21,242 bases of DNA from Chara braunii (lineage: Eukaryota > Streptophyta > Charophyceae > Charales > Characeae), in the NCBI GenBank assembly GCA_003427395.1, contig BFEA01000111.1, positions 1,596,010-1,617,251 on the forward strand, read 5' to 3'. A program made the position numbers and the translations under genes. Shown here in pieces: positions 1-9,441 of this stretch (position 1 is the first letter of the stretch; every line of letters starts with the position of its first letter). Under the pieces are notes generated by a model. The model was not told the origin of the DNA. It did not search any database and worked only from the letters and a program-made list of their open reading frames with translations.

Positions 1-329
1 CACACCCGTTCGCTGGTGTCATTTCTTCCGTGTGCTGCCTTTGCGACGCGTCCGCCATCGCTCGAAGTCGCCTGCATCAAATCGCAGGCCCCTTGCGGAT
101 CCAGGCCCTCGTTCTTCCAGCAATCGTCGATAGCCGGGGGCGCTAACGAAAACGTCACACGACTGTAGACCTTGCGGGTCGTCCCGTTCGCGCTGTGCTT
201 TCTTGTGTTGGCTGGAGGCGTTTGTCAACTCGCAGGTCAGTAAGAAGCCCACGCCCCCTGCTCGACCCCTTCACCATTTCAAGCCCCCACCTCTTCCCAT
301 TGCCCTTCCGCTCCTTCGACCGTGCAAGT
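1..329. other. No recognisable gene
   Basis: This stretch is moderately GC-rich. Short open frames exist on both strands, but none shows a protein motif or a sustained coding character. I see no promoter, RNA gene or repeat that I can support here. Confidence 0.5.
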
Positions 330-1024
330 CTTGTTCTCTGCCACCACCTGCTCCGCCAATCACGCGCGCACGATCTTGAGCGCACGACGCCCACCGATCA
401 CAACGACGGAAGACCCCATGCAGTGACACACACTGACGTCATCATCTTTCACATGACGTCAGCGACGGGCAATGGCTTGCGGCTTTCACAGTCATCGGCC
501 TCGAGTCTTGGCGTCCTCAACATCGTTTGTTTGCGTCCTCAACATCACTTGTTGGTGTCCTCACCATCGCTTGTTGGCGTCCTCAACATCGCCCTCTAGT
601 CTTGGCGCCCTCCGTCGACCACATCTGACGCGTGGAGAAAGTCGCATCGCCCTCGAGTCTTGGCGTCCTCGACATCGCTTGTTGGTACACTTTCTTGGAC
701 CCTGGCTCGCGGGTCGTCCTCCCCAGTCTACTTAGGATATCGCAATGCAGTCGGTCGTGCGAGTATTCTTCTACATCACCGCCTGCTCCGTCTATCACGC
801 ACGAGTCGACATGCGCGCGATCTTCAGTCCACGATGTTTGCAGCTCACAACCATGAAAGTTCCCTTCCACTGACACACGCTGACGTCACCATCTTGCGCA
901 TGACGTCTGGAATTCGAAATGGTCTGCGGCTTTCGCAGTCAAGATCGTCGGACGCCTTCGACGACCGCATCTGGCGCGTGGACGAAGTTTCATCGCCGTT
1001 GCTCCTTGGCGTTCTAAAAATCGC
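330..1024. repeat. Diverged tandem duplication (two copies) containing a minisatellite
   Basis: Two diverged copies lie in direct orientation. The first runs about 330-680 and the second about 769-1024. Matching landmarks include a 'cctgctccg..tatcacgc' block, the segment around 'ctgacgtca' at 434 and 884, the 'gcggcttt.cagtc' block at 480 and 930, and 'ctg.cgcgtgga' at 627 and 970. The offset falls from about 450 to 343 bp because the first copy carries an extra minisatellite of roughly 23 bp units at about 505-600 (consensus gtcctcaacatcgcttgttg). The copies are strongly diverged and no conserved reading frame spans them. Confidence 0.65.
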
Positions 1025-1038
1025 GGTATGTGATCACC

Positions 1039-1169
1039 GCTGCGATAACACATCACCCGATAGACGTCAACACCGGATACGTCATCTGAAAAACGCGTGT
1101 CGATGGACTTTAAGATCCCGTCCATCCATCTCCGGTGTTGACGTCTATCGGACGATCTGTTATCGCAGC
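1039..1169. repeat. Inverted repeat with 38-bp arms (hairpin-forming)
   Basis: The left arm is 1039-1076 and the right arm is 1132-1169. The reverse complement of the right arm matches the left arm at 35 of 38 positions. The spacer is 55 bp. Arms begin gctgcgataaca and end caacaccgg. A cruciform or a transcript hairpin could form. It may be a folded-back remnant of a small TIR element, but I see no convincing target-site duplication. Confidence 0.75.
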
Positions 1170-1874
1170 GCTGATAGCTGGAAGCCTCACGACAAACGTG
1201 CACCTCCAACAGGAATCGCCCGTGTCGCACTCACAGTCAACAGTGGCCAAGCCACCCATCCACAATGTTCATCGACGACCCGTTGCGCACAAAGGATACC
1301 CATGGCGAATCCGAAACATCCCAGATTACCGCTGATCCCGCGACATCCCACCGCTAAGTGCCAACTTCGAGCTCATTTCCGATCGACTCGGTGATTGAAC
1401 ATGTCTATCGCGGTTGTGGACGACATCAGGATCTTTTTCTTGTTGTCTTGAACGTTCCCTGTCTCATCGCCCGTTTTCGCACACGCAGCTAGCAATGAGG
1501 AACCGCCACGCAACTGGGCGCGAGACGCCGGACACGCATCGACAACTTTTGGATATGGAACTAGCGCTCACAAGTTCCATCCCGCCTACAGGAAAACTTC
1601 ACAGCACCACCGCCCGTGCGGCGGCCCGTCCCTTCGCCACGATTCATTTTGGGCGAACTCTAACGTGGACAATCCTCGCGACGATTGCAGTCTCGAAATC
1701 TGAGCTGAATGAACGCACAATGACCTCGTGGAACGATCAGCTCTCGATCCACGCCGATCACATTTCGATTCCAATTAATCGCAGCTTTGTTTTCCAGAGC
1801 AGCTTAGGGAGGCGTTCTCGAGATTGCAGCGGGAGTGAGAGAGTGCTGTTCGTGCCACTTGTTCCGGATGGAGT
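1170..1874. other. No recognisable gene
   Basis: An open frame of 161 codons runs at about 1414-1899, but it has no recognisable domain and is overlapped by open frames on the other strand. I treat it as chance. The 3' end of this stretch reaches the first near-copy of the TCGGATNNATCCGA palindrome. Confidence 0.45.
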
Positions 1875-1888
1875 TCGGATTCATCCAA
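1875..1888. promoter_or_regulatory. Near-copy of the TCGGATNNATCCGA palindrome (leftmost)
   Basis: The sequence is TCGGATTCATCCAA, one mismatch from the dyad consensus. It is the leftmost copy I find; the first 1.87 kb has none. The same variant recurs at 5011-5024. The role is unknown. Confidence 0.5.
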
Positions 1889-2084
1889 TCTTGGGATGAA
1901 GGCAATAGTAGATGTCATTTGCGATGCCAGTGGTTGGATGACTATGCCCCCCTTACATCCGACCCATTGTTTACACACAACGTTCCCCCATCGAGAGTTT
2001 GAGGCGACCCCCTTTCCATGACAACCCGCCACTCATGACTTCCGTCGGTGTTCTTTGTCTCCCACGAGGGGTTATTCAATTCTC

Positions 2085-2800
2085 AAGCTGGACGTTTTTT
2101 ATTTCGCCTCACTACGGAACGTATGATGTAGATCGGATGAATCCGAACCACAACCCTCGGCTCGTGGGAAGTCTCAATGGGAACCGCATCCCTCCGATGT
2201 CTCAGTGGAAGGGACAACGACGGCACAGGGGATCGCTTTCGAAGTAAACATCTCCAGAAATCATGACTCCGATAGCTCCCCATCTGCTTTTGCCTTCTTT
2301 TGTAGCTCGGATGAATCCGAACCACAACCACAGCCGACTGATGGATGACAGTTGTGGCTTTTGTCAGTGTTTATTTATTCCGCATTGGGTTGTGCAATAC
2401 TCACACAGGATTGGATGTTTTTTGTTTCGCCTCACTACGGAACGTGTGATGTAGCTCGGATGAATCCGAACCACAACCCTCGGCTCGTGGGAAGTCTCAA
2501 CGGGAACCGCCTCCCTTCGATGTCTCAGTGGAAGGGACAACGACGGCACAGGGGATCGCTTTGAAGTAAACATCTCCAGAAATCATGACTCCGATAGCTC
2601 CCCATATGCTTTTGCCTTCGTTTGTAGCTCGGATGAATCCGAACCACAACCACAGACGACTGACGGACGACAGTCGTGACTTTTGTCAGTGTTTATTTAT
2701 TCCGCATTGGGTTGTGCAATACTCACACACGACTTATAAATTCCTCGTCACTCCTAAACATGTGATATAGCTCGGATCAATCCGAACCACATCCCTCACT
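2085..2800 (+). repeat. 323-bp tandem repeat, about 2.2 copies, two palindromes per unit
   Basis: The block ttcgcctcactacggaacgt occurs at 2103 and again at 2426, giving a period of 323 bp. A third, decayed start appears around 2745-2800. Each unit carries two copies of TCGGATGAATCCGA about 174 bp apart (2133 and 2307; 2456 and 2629; then 2772 with a CA centre). The two halves of the unit share about 28 bp around the palindrome (GTAGCTCGG...ACCACAACC) and little else. Short frames exist but shift between copies, so I do not call genes. Confidence 0.85.
2133..2146. promoter_or_regulatory. Palindromic site TCGGATGAATCCGA, perfect dyad arms
   Basis: Half-sites TCGGAT and ATCCGA flank a 2-nt spacer (GA). 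Identical copies lie at 2307-2320, 2456-2469 and 2629-2642; 2772-2785 has spacer CA. A perfect inverted hexamer with a variable spacer is typical of a site bound by a protein dimer. The binding partner is unknown. Confidence 0.6.
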
Positions 2801-3216
2801 GCATCGGGAGTCCCGAGGTGAGTATCACGCCTAGTGACGGGAGGTCTCATCGGGAAAGGAAAACGGCGGCACATGCCACGCATCCTGAATGCAACATACA
2901 ATAACCGATGGTGGACACTCATGACATTCGTTGTTTATTTGTCCTTCCGAGAGGCCAAATGTGAACATTTCAAAGGACGTCTGGGTACCGCCTGACTGAA
3001 ACCGTTTGCTGTGGTCCGAATAATTAATCCGAACCTCATAGCTCGACGGCGATTGAGTCTGATTTGTCTGCCACTCTTGGCTTTTGTTTGTTTGCACATG
3101 GGGCAGTAAGGCAAACCTCGCAAAGGACGTGTTGCTTCCTACTGGCTCCGCCTTCGATTCCAGGGGTGTCTCATCCTTCTGCCACATCCCTCCGAGTGAG
3201 GCGAGGTCGCTGGGCG
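2801..3216. other. No recognisable gene; one half-palindrome
   Basis: Overlapping short frames on the minus strand at about 2831-3187 show no domain. A degenerate pair of half-sites, tccgaataattaatccga, occurs near 3015-3033. Nothing else is supported. Confidence 0.4.
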
Positions 3217-3240
3217 GTGGCTCGGATTAATCCGAGCCAC
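3217..3240. repeat. 24-bp perfect palindrome extending the core site
   Basis: The left 12 bases are GTGGCTCGGATT and the right 12 are their exact reverse complement. It contains the 14-bp core at 3222-3235 with a TA centre. It is the longest perfect dyad among all the copies. Confidence 0.85.
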
Positions 3241-3290
3241 GGATGGTCGCACGACATCCCATTTAATGTCTATCTTTCCGAGGCGGTTGC

Positions 3291-3440
3291 TCGGATTGAT
3301 CCGAACCACGGACTGGTAGGCATGGATGAGCTTCTGTCTAGGACTTCTGTTGGCGGGTGGCTCGGATTGATTCGAGCCTCAGATCCGGGGCAGTGCGGTA
3401 GGCTTGGATGAGCTTCTGTCTTGCACTTCTGTTCACCTCG
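3291..3440 (+). repeat. Tandem duplication (about 82 bp) with one palindrome per unit
   Basis: The block ggtaggc.tggatgagcttc occurs at 3315 and 3397. Each copy is preceded by a palindrome: TCGGATTGATCCGA at 3291-3304 (perfect) and TCGGATTGATTCGA at 3362-3375 (one mismatch). The upstream 24-bp palindrome at 3217 looks like the start of an older third unit. Confidence 0.75.
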
Positions 3441-4058
3441 TGTTCAGAATGACCGTGGTAGGTAGACTGTGTGCTTTCATGGCTCTGCAAAAAGTACTTG
3501 TCATGTCGACTGTGCAAAAACGTCTTCTGTAGATGAGGCGGTGTGATGTGGCTGTCCGGCGTAGGTGTGCTGTTCCGTTCGACGAGGGTCGTCTCACTAT
3601 TCTGTCCGTCTCAATGTGCTTTACGGCGTGGGTTTTGATAATTTTTGGAAATCCCGCATCTGCTCTGGAACGGGTCCCTGCGTGACTTTTAGAAAACACT
3701 CCATTGGCTTGGTGAACTGATGATTGGTGACCTTCTGTAAGGGCTTTGCAATGCGACGTGGAAAGATATTTTTTTTGACGATTCTGATTGACGGCCTTCT
3801 GTAAGGGCTTCGCCGACAAAAAAGTGTAGGGCGTTACAGCTGGGTGTGGGCATCGTCGGGGAAATTATCGTTCACCGACATTGTTTACGACCGTCTCCTT
3901 TCCCGTATGTCTATCCATGTGTTCGTGTTGTGTAAGCAGTTTAATGTCGCCGAGTCCTTCGACAAGCATCACCATGCTACACGAAAGGCACATGCGCTTA
4001 GCGAAACCCTTTCCACCTTGTGCAAGATCGTTGCGGCATCATGACGGTCAAATGTGGA
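3441..4058. other. No recognisable gene; short direct repeat
   Basis: The block ccttctgtaagggcttygc occurs at 3731 and 3795. Several frames are open on the minus strand, but I see no protein motif. There is no TCGGATNNATCCGA copy here. Confidence 0.4.
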
Positions 4059-4786
4059 TCGACGATGCACCCGAGGACGACTTCGAGGACGACCCTTGGA
4101 CGACCGTCGTCCCTTACATGAACCGGCATCTCGACGAATGGAACGAAAATGACTGGAAGGCGATGGAGCGTTCCTGCCCATGGGCAAGCCATTACAAGTT
4201 TGCCAACATGTTGGAGTTCGGGAGCCTCATTGCACTGCCTGCTGGTGTCTTCCATCGAAAGACCCTGGACGATAAGGGTAAACCGGTCCGCTTCCGTACC
4301 AGCTTCAGACGTCGCTTCCACTGCAAGTATATCACATCTTCGCCATGAACTTGGGGGAGTTCGCAGAAACAAGAGTTGGTGGAGTGCGCTCGTCATTGTT
4401 CATTCTTGGAACACTACCCATCATGTTGCCCAGGGACTTCTCCACAAGCTCTGTCGTACTGTTGTGTGCGGTTGACGAATGATGGATGTCCTTTCGCCAG
4501 AGTGCTATGTGTGGCTTCTTCAAGCAAAAGCGGAAAACTTGGGGATGCAGTTGTGCTTGTGTCACGCAACGAGATGGTGCTTCAGGGATCCAGGTTCAAG
4601 GCGGTCATGTCTCGCTCAGATGTAGATGGGCGGTCAGACTTGGTGACAGCAGGTCAGGTAAGAGTTTTTCTGTCATTGTGGGATGATGTGGAAAAGAAAG
4701 TGTCTGAAATACGTGACTGTTTAGGGAATTCCTTAGCACGACGAGGAGGGTTTGTCACGATGAAATACATGTCCGTGTTTTCGTAG
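4059..4786 (+). pseudogene. Decayed coding remnant, protein unidentified
   Basis: From an ATG at 4052 an acidic, Trp-rich stretch reads in one frame to TGA at 4346-4348. It includes DDAPEDDFEDDPW, WNENDWKAMERSCPW and LDDKGKPVRFRTSFRRR. A neighbouring frame then carries a protein-like run, NLGEFAETRVGGVRSSLFIL, to about 4480. The original frame resumes with SSSKSGKLGDAVVLVSRNEM and runs to TAG at 4784. Composition and frame hopping suggest a broken gene, or exons of one, on the plus strand. I do not recognise the family. Its place inside the palindrome-bearing region, upstream of the transposase remnant, makes a second transposon gene possible; that is inference. Chance open frames remain an alternative. 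Confidence 0.3.
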
Positions 4787-5209
4787 AAGGCAACAGTCGA
4801 CCAGCCGCAGATCCATATGCATGGATCATCGACGAATGCTCTGTATGGTTTCCGTTCACGACCTCGTCCGCGGGAAACCCCGTATGTCACAAGATACGGA
4901 CGTCTGGTCAGACCTTGTGTTTAAGGGAAAAGGAGACTCCCTCGTGACGACTAAAGTTGACACCTGCGTTGTTGCATTTGAACTTGCGAAGGTGACGTTC
5001 TATAAGTGTTTCGGATTCATCCAAATCATCAATCAGATACATGCGGGTGCACCCAACGTTGAAGGCGATGCCTGAAGGCTTCCCCAAGGACGATCCTTGG
5101 CCAAACAACAACCCGTCGGATTCTGTATGTGGGATTCGATAACTGCAGACCATCGAGTTTATGTTCTTGCACGCCTTCGAGGCAAACGACGCTTCCAAAC
5201 AGTCTGCCG
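4787..5209. other. No recognisable gene; one near-palindromic site
   Basis: An open frame of about 84 codons at 4821-5075 shows no domain. TCGGATTCATCCAA lies at 5011-5024, the same one-mismatch variant as at 1875. Confidence 0.4.
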
Positions 5210-5829
5210 CCCTCTAGATCGTCTGGTACTGCCATGAAATGTGGTGCCCGTGTCCGTGGCCCTCTGTGCAACAGCCGCTGCATGGCAGAAAATGACGTGA
5301 GCGGCGACGGCCGAGGCTGTAATCATGCATGTCCACCATAACATCTTTTGTCTCGGATTCATCCGAAGTCGCGCGCTGCACAAGCGTTTTCATTCTCATC
5401 CCCGCAAAAGTCGTCTGTTACCCTGGACATCCGCTGAAAGAAACTCCTCTTTGCGTCAATACGCTGCATATGGGCCGATGATAAGCAGCCGCGCAGAATG
5501 CATAGCACATCCCGATTGCGAAATCGTCGGGTCTTTTTATCGCGACGGCGAAGGGTCGTGATCACCCCCGGCGACGGCGACGATGGTTTTTCGATTGGAT
5601 GCCATGAAATGTGGTGCCATGTCCGTAGCCCTCTGTGCAACAGCCGCTGCCAGGCCGTAAGTGACTGAGCGACGCTGGCCGACGCTGCAATCGACCTTGT
5701 CCGGCATGTCGTCTTGTGTCTCGGATCCATCCGAAGTTTGGGGCCGCTCGAGCTTGTTCCTTCTCGTCACCGAACGTTCAGCACCTGCACAGAACACAAA
5801 AAAACTTCCCGATTGGAACATCGCGGGGT
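5210..5829 (+). repeat. Diverged tandem duplication, about 370 bp, one palindrome per unit
   Basis: The block gccatgaaatgtggtgcc occurs at 5231 and 5600 and is followed in both copies by ccctctgtgcaacagccgctgc. Further along, each copy has tgtctcgga..catccgaagt: the palindromes at 5353-5366 (spacer TC) and 5721-5734 (spacer CC) are both perfect although the spacers differ. Much of the rest of the unit is diverged. Confidence 0.75.
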
Positions 5830-6893
5830 CATCGCGTTGTCGAATCCCACATGATGATTACCGTGAACAGCGGCATGATGTCAGGTCCGCCTCTCCAATG
5901 TGGGTCTAACGGTGGATTGCGTCAAATCTGCTCTCAAAGATCCACACCGGAGAGGGGGGGCAACAATCGACCACTGCTTGCTTGTAAAACATCATATGAT
6001 GTGTCGATACAACCGACATTCAGAACTGGTCGGTGAGCATCTGGTGCTACGCCAAAAAGTTCGTCATGCGGCCGTAATATTCCTCCGCGATTGCTCAATT
6101 TGGGGTTCTCGCGTCATAGACTCCCTTATGATGACTACAATTAACAGCGGTGGGGTAGCAGGTCCCCTTCTCCGATATGGATCTCACGGTGGAGTGCGAA
6201 ACTCTGCTATCAAAGATCCAAACCGGGAAAGGGGGCCAGCTATCAACCACTGCTTGCTTATAAAACATCATATGATATGTCGACACAACCGACATTCAGA
6301 ACTGGACGGTGAGCATCTGGTGCTACGCCGAAAAGTTCGTCATGCGGCCGCGATATTCCCCCACGATTGCTCATTTTTTTGTTCTCGCGTCATAGACTCC
6401 CTTATGATGACTACAGTTAACAGCGGCAGGGTAGCAGGTCCCCTTCTCCGATATGGATCTCACGGTGGAGTGCGAAGCTCTGCTCTCAAAGATCCAGACC
6501 GGGAAAGGGGGCCAGCTATCAACCACTGCTTGCTTGTAAAATATCATATGATGTGTCGATACAACCGCCATTCAGAACTGGTCGGTGAGCATCTGGTGCT
6601 ACGCCAAAAAGTTCGTCATGCGGCCTCGATATTCCTCCGCAATTGCTCGTTTTTGGGTTCCCGCGTCATAGACTCCCTTATGATGACTAAAGTTAACAGT
6701 GGCAGGGTAGCAGGTCCCCTTCTCCGATATGGATCTCACGGTGGAGTGTGAAACTCTGCTCTCAAAGATCCAGACCGGGAAAGGGGGCCAACTATCAACC
6801 ACTGCTTGATCATAAGGCATCATATGATTTGTCCATTACATCGGCGTTCGAAACTATTTGGTGATCATCTGGTGCTACGCCAACAATTTCCGA
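5830..6893 (+). repeat. 276-bp satellite, about 3.8 copies
   Basis: The landmark atgatga(c/t)ta occurs at 5851, 6128, 6404 and 6680, so periods are 277, 276 and 276 bp. Because 276 is a multiple of three, a frame of 283 codons stays open across three copies (5900-6751). Comparing two full units I count about 20 base differences, of which about 16 change the amino acid. That is not expected under purifying selection, so I do not call a protein. Each unit holds a short A/T-rich dyad near catcatatgatg (about 5990, 6266, 6541 and 6818). The last copy decays after about 6893. Confidence 0.85.
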
Positions 6894-7104
6894 ACAAGAC
6901 CGCGAGGTTCCCTAAGAGTGTTTTTGCCACCCCACAGCACAGACCGCCGACTGTTTGGCACTGCGAGAAGGTTGTCAATTTCTTACGACGCGGAAGACTC
7001 GTGATCACTTTCGTCATCTGTATGCGTGCTGATGGTGCTCGACATTGCATACTTGACGCACTGGTGGTGTATGCTGCAATTGTCTAAATCTGGATTTAAG
7101 TGTC

Positions 7105-7118
7105 TCGAATGCATCCGA
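7105..7118. promoter_or_regulatory. Near-copy of the palindrome (TCGAATGCATCCGA)
   Basis: One mismatch from the consensus. It lies just upstream of the 152-bp duplication and has different flanking sequence from the other copies. Confidence 0.45.
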
Positions 7119-7139
7119 CATAAGAACCTGCGACGATGC

Positions 7140-7440
7140 GGACTTGCCAATATTTACCTGCATCATTGTATCCGATTCATCCGAGTCTAAAATCAGTTAC
7201 ATATTTGCGCACCCGCAATTTCTATAGCATGTCTGATCAGTGACGGGCAAGGCTTGTAGTCCGGTTCAAGGCTGGCTGTGCATGTCTAATGTCAAGTCCG
7301 ATATTTGCCTGCGTCGTTGCGTCGGATTCATCTGAATCTAAAGTATGTTACATACTTGCAGACCCGCCATTTCTACACCATACATGTGAAATCGGTGAGG
7401 GTGAAGGTTTGTCGTCCGGTTCAAGGCTGGCTATGCATTG
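7140..7440 (+). repeat. Tandem duplication, about 152 bp, one near-palindrome per unit
   Basis: The segment starting atattt.cctgc.tc.ttg occurs at 7150 and 7301, and ccggttcaaggctggct occurs at 7261 and 7416. Each unit carries a one-mismatch palindrome: TCCGATTCATCCGA at 7171-7184 and TCGGATTCATCTGA at 7322-7335. The block lies directly upstream of the transposase remnant. Confidence 0.75.
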
Positions 7441-7580
7441 TCTTTTTGTTTCGTTGCGCTGCTATAGTACTCCCCAACTGGCGGACGCATCTCTGTCGCT
7501 TTATCATTGCCAAAGTCCAACAATTGTCTCGGCTGCGATTTGGGTCAACGTCTGTTGCTCTGCTCGCAGGGAAAAGTGGA

Positions 7581-8435
7581 ATGCTTCAGTGGGGTGATAC
7601 GACGACGGTCGATCGAGACTTCCCTCCCACGCCAGCTTGCCTTCCGTTACGTTTTCGGCAGGAATTGGCTGGGAAGGGATTGGTTATGGGCATTGGAGTT
7701 CCGAGCAGTGCCGATAGTACTTCTTCCCGACTCGAGTCATGTGCTTCCTCTGGAAAACGGTCACGTGACTCAAACACTCAGCATCGACGGAAGAGAACAC
7801 AGTTGTCCACCTCCACCGAGCATTCGTACATCTGTCGTGACGTGCTCGAAGACCACAAAAACACTGGAAGCGGGGGCCAGTTCCTTAGTATCGATTGTAC
7901 ATCCAGAGTCTCTTCAACATGTTCTGAAATGACCAACGCTGGGATGTCGAGCTCCATACCCGAGGGGAATCTCGGTGGCTGTAGTTATAGTGGAACGAAG
8001 TACGTGTATAGTACGAACAACTGCACTACTGCTGGTTCTTCCTTGGGAGTTGCCGATAGGGGTGATAGGGTTTCCTCGTCTATCCCTCCGCAGTGTCAGG
8101 AGAGTCAAGGACCGTCCACGGATGAAATCACTGAATACTGTTATTCACGAGACAGTCAGAGCTCGCGCTGTCTCTCCGAAGAGGACCGCCACATACGGTA
8201 CATTTTGTCGGCGCCTATGCCCGGTGAAAAAAGACCCTATTCTATGGCAAACAGAGAACCAGCCAAAAAGACACAGCATCGGCGAGCTATGGGCAAACTC
8301 AGGATGCAGTCACTTCAGGCAGTGCGAGGGATGCTCTGTTGTAGGCGGATGTGTTGCGCTGAACTGACAGCCGAAGATGTCAGGCCGGTGCTGGAGACAT
8401 TCTACTCGAAAAGTTTCGCGGAAAGGACGAAGTGG
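7581..8435 (+). pseudogene. Transposase N-terminal segment (Ser/Thr-rich, Cys motif)
   Basis: About 285 residues are rich in Ser, Thr and Arg and probably disordered. Near the end is GMLCCRRMCCAELTAEDV followed by ERTKW. This resembles the Cys-rich block with an L-T-x-x-D-V tail that opens the conserved part of this family. The frame stops at TGA 8436-8438 directly after a Trp codon. The next codons continue the family pattern in the same frame, so a single sense-to-stop change is the simplest explanation. The region just before ATG 7581 (ctgctcgcag) also looks like a 3' splice site, so an upstream exon is possible. Confidence 0.55.
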
Positions 8436-8438
8436 TGA

Positions 8439-9440
8439 TTGCAAACCATACATGACTTCACGGTTATGGAAGGTGGTGTTGAGCGGGTCAGGCCTGTAGC
8501 TTGCAAACGGAAGATGTGCGTGCAGGCATACTGTAACATTCTCGACATTTCTCGTAACACATTCTATGTCTACAAAAGGATGTACGACAACGGTGTTGTC
8601 GTTAGGGAGCATGGGCACTTGGGCTTGTCTAAACCAGCCGAAAAAGTCGTCACGATGCTTGCACTGTTAAAACGGTTCATCGACGACCACGCCGATAGTA
8701 TGCCGAATGACATGGTCTCGAAAAACGGATTTTGTCGTCCTCGCCATAGGATTCATGCGGCATTCAGAAAACGAGCAATTTACGAATCATTGCGCTCTGA
8801 TCTTTTGATGTGTCACTCGGAAGTTGTGTCAGAGTCGACTTTCTATGCTATGTGGAGTAAACACTTCTGGCACGTGAGTCTAGCTATGTCCAACACGTTC
8901 ACGAAGTGCGCAAAATGTATATTCTACAAGCAGTGCATTGCCAAGTCGAAGTACGAGAGGGACCGTAAGAAATCCAAAGATAGGATGCGGAAACATCAAG
9001 AGCTGCAAGTCAACCACAGGCTAGACTATAGCCGCTGCAAAATGGATTCCATCTTGCAGCAGTCCGAGTGTCTGTGCATCATTATTGACGACATTGATCA
9101 AAAGAAAACTACCATACCGCATATAGGACAGGCTAACTACTCGAAGGACTTGCACCACGAGAGGATGATGAAGACTGGTCTCACGGCCGTTCTGGTCCAT
9201 GGCCGGGATCCGTCTATATATGTTTACACATATTTTCCTTACTACACACACGGTCCCAGCAATACGGCGACGTGTTTAATGCGGACTCTTACGGAGATCC
9301 AATCCAGTGGGAAACCTCTACCGCCGTTTCTTCGTATTCAAGCTGACAACTGCTTTAAAGAAAACAAGAATAGATTCATCTGCACATTGGCAGCACTTCT
9401 TGTGAAGTTTCGGGATTTTCAAGGAAATAGAAATTGGTTT
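8439..9440 (+). pseudogene. Transposase core with two of the acidic motifs
   Basis: About 334 residues. The VCVQAYCNILDISRNTFY-like block near residues 25-45 is a typical family opening (here CVQAYCNILDISRNTFYVYK). A C-x2-C-x5-C motif spans residues 157-166, IIDDIDQKK lies at 215-223, and IQADNCFKENKN at 300-311. The basic stretch KYERDRKKSKDRMRKH (171-186) lies between the Cys motif and the first Asp motif. The frame fails just before the third motif: the VGHTH block continues one base out of phase from 9442. Confidence 0.65.
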
Positions 9441-9441
9441 T

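Noticed and set aside
434-462. TGACGTCA elements near 430-460 as a promoter
   Set aside because: Two CRE-like octamers occur but there is no supported gene downstream and the block belongs to a diverged duplication.
1414-1899. 161-codon frame as a gene
   Set aside because: No domain or repeated protein motif, and open frames overlap it on the other strand.
2085-2800. CRISPR array
   Set aside because: Units are 323 bp, only two and a fraction of them, with no short regular repeat and spacer pattern; the setting is eukaryotic.
4811-4830. Near-palindrome gatccatatgcatggatc
   Set aside because: It is imperfect and occurs once; no repeated or positional support.
5900-6751. 283-codon plus-strand open frame as a protein gene
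   Set aside because: It is the product of a 276-bp tandem repeat; unit-to-unit changes are mostly amino-acid-changing, and the complementary strand is open as well.
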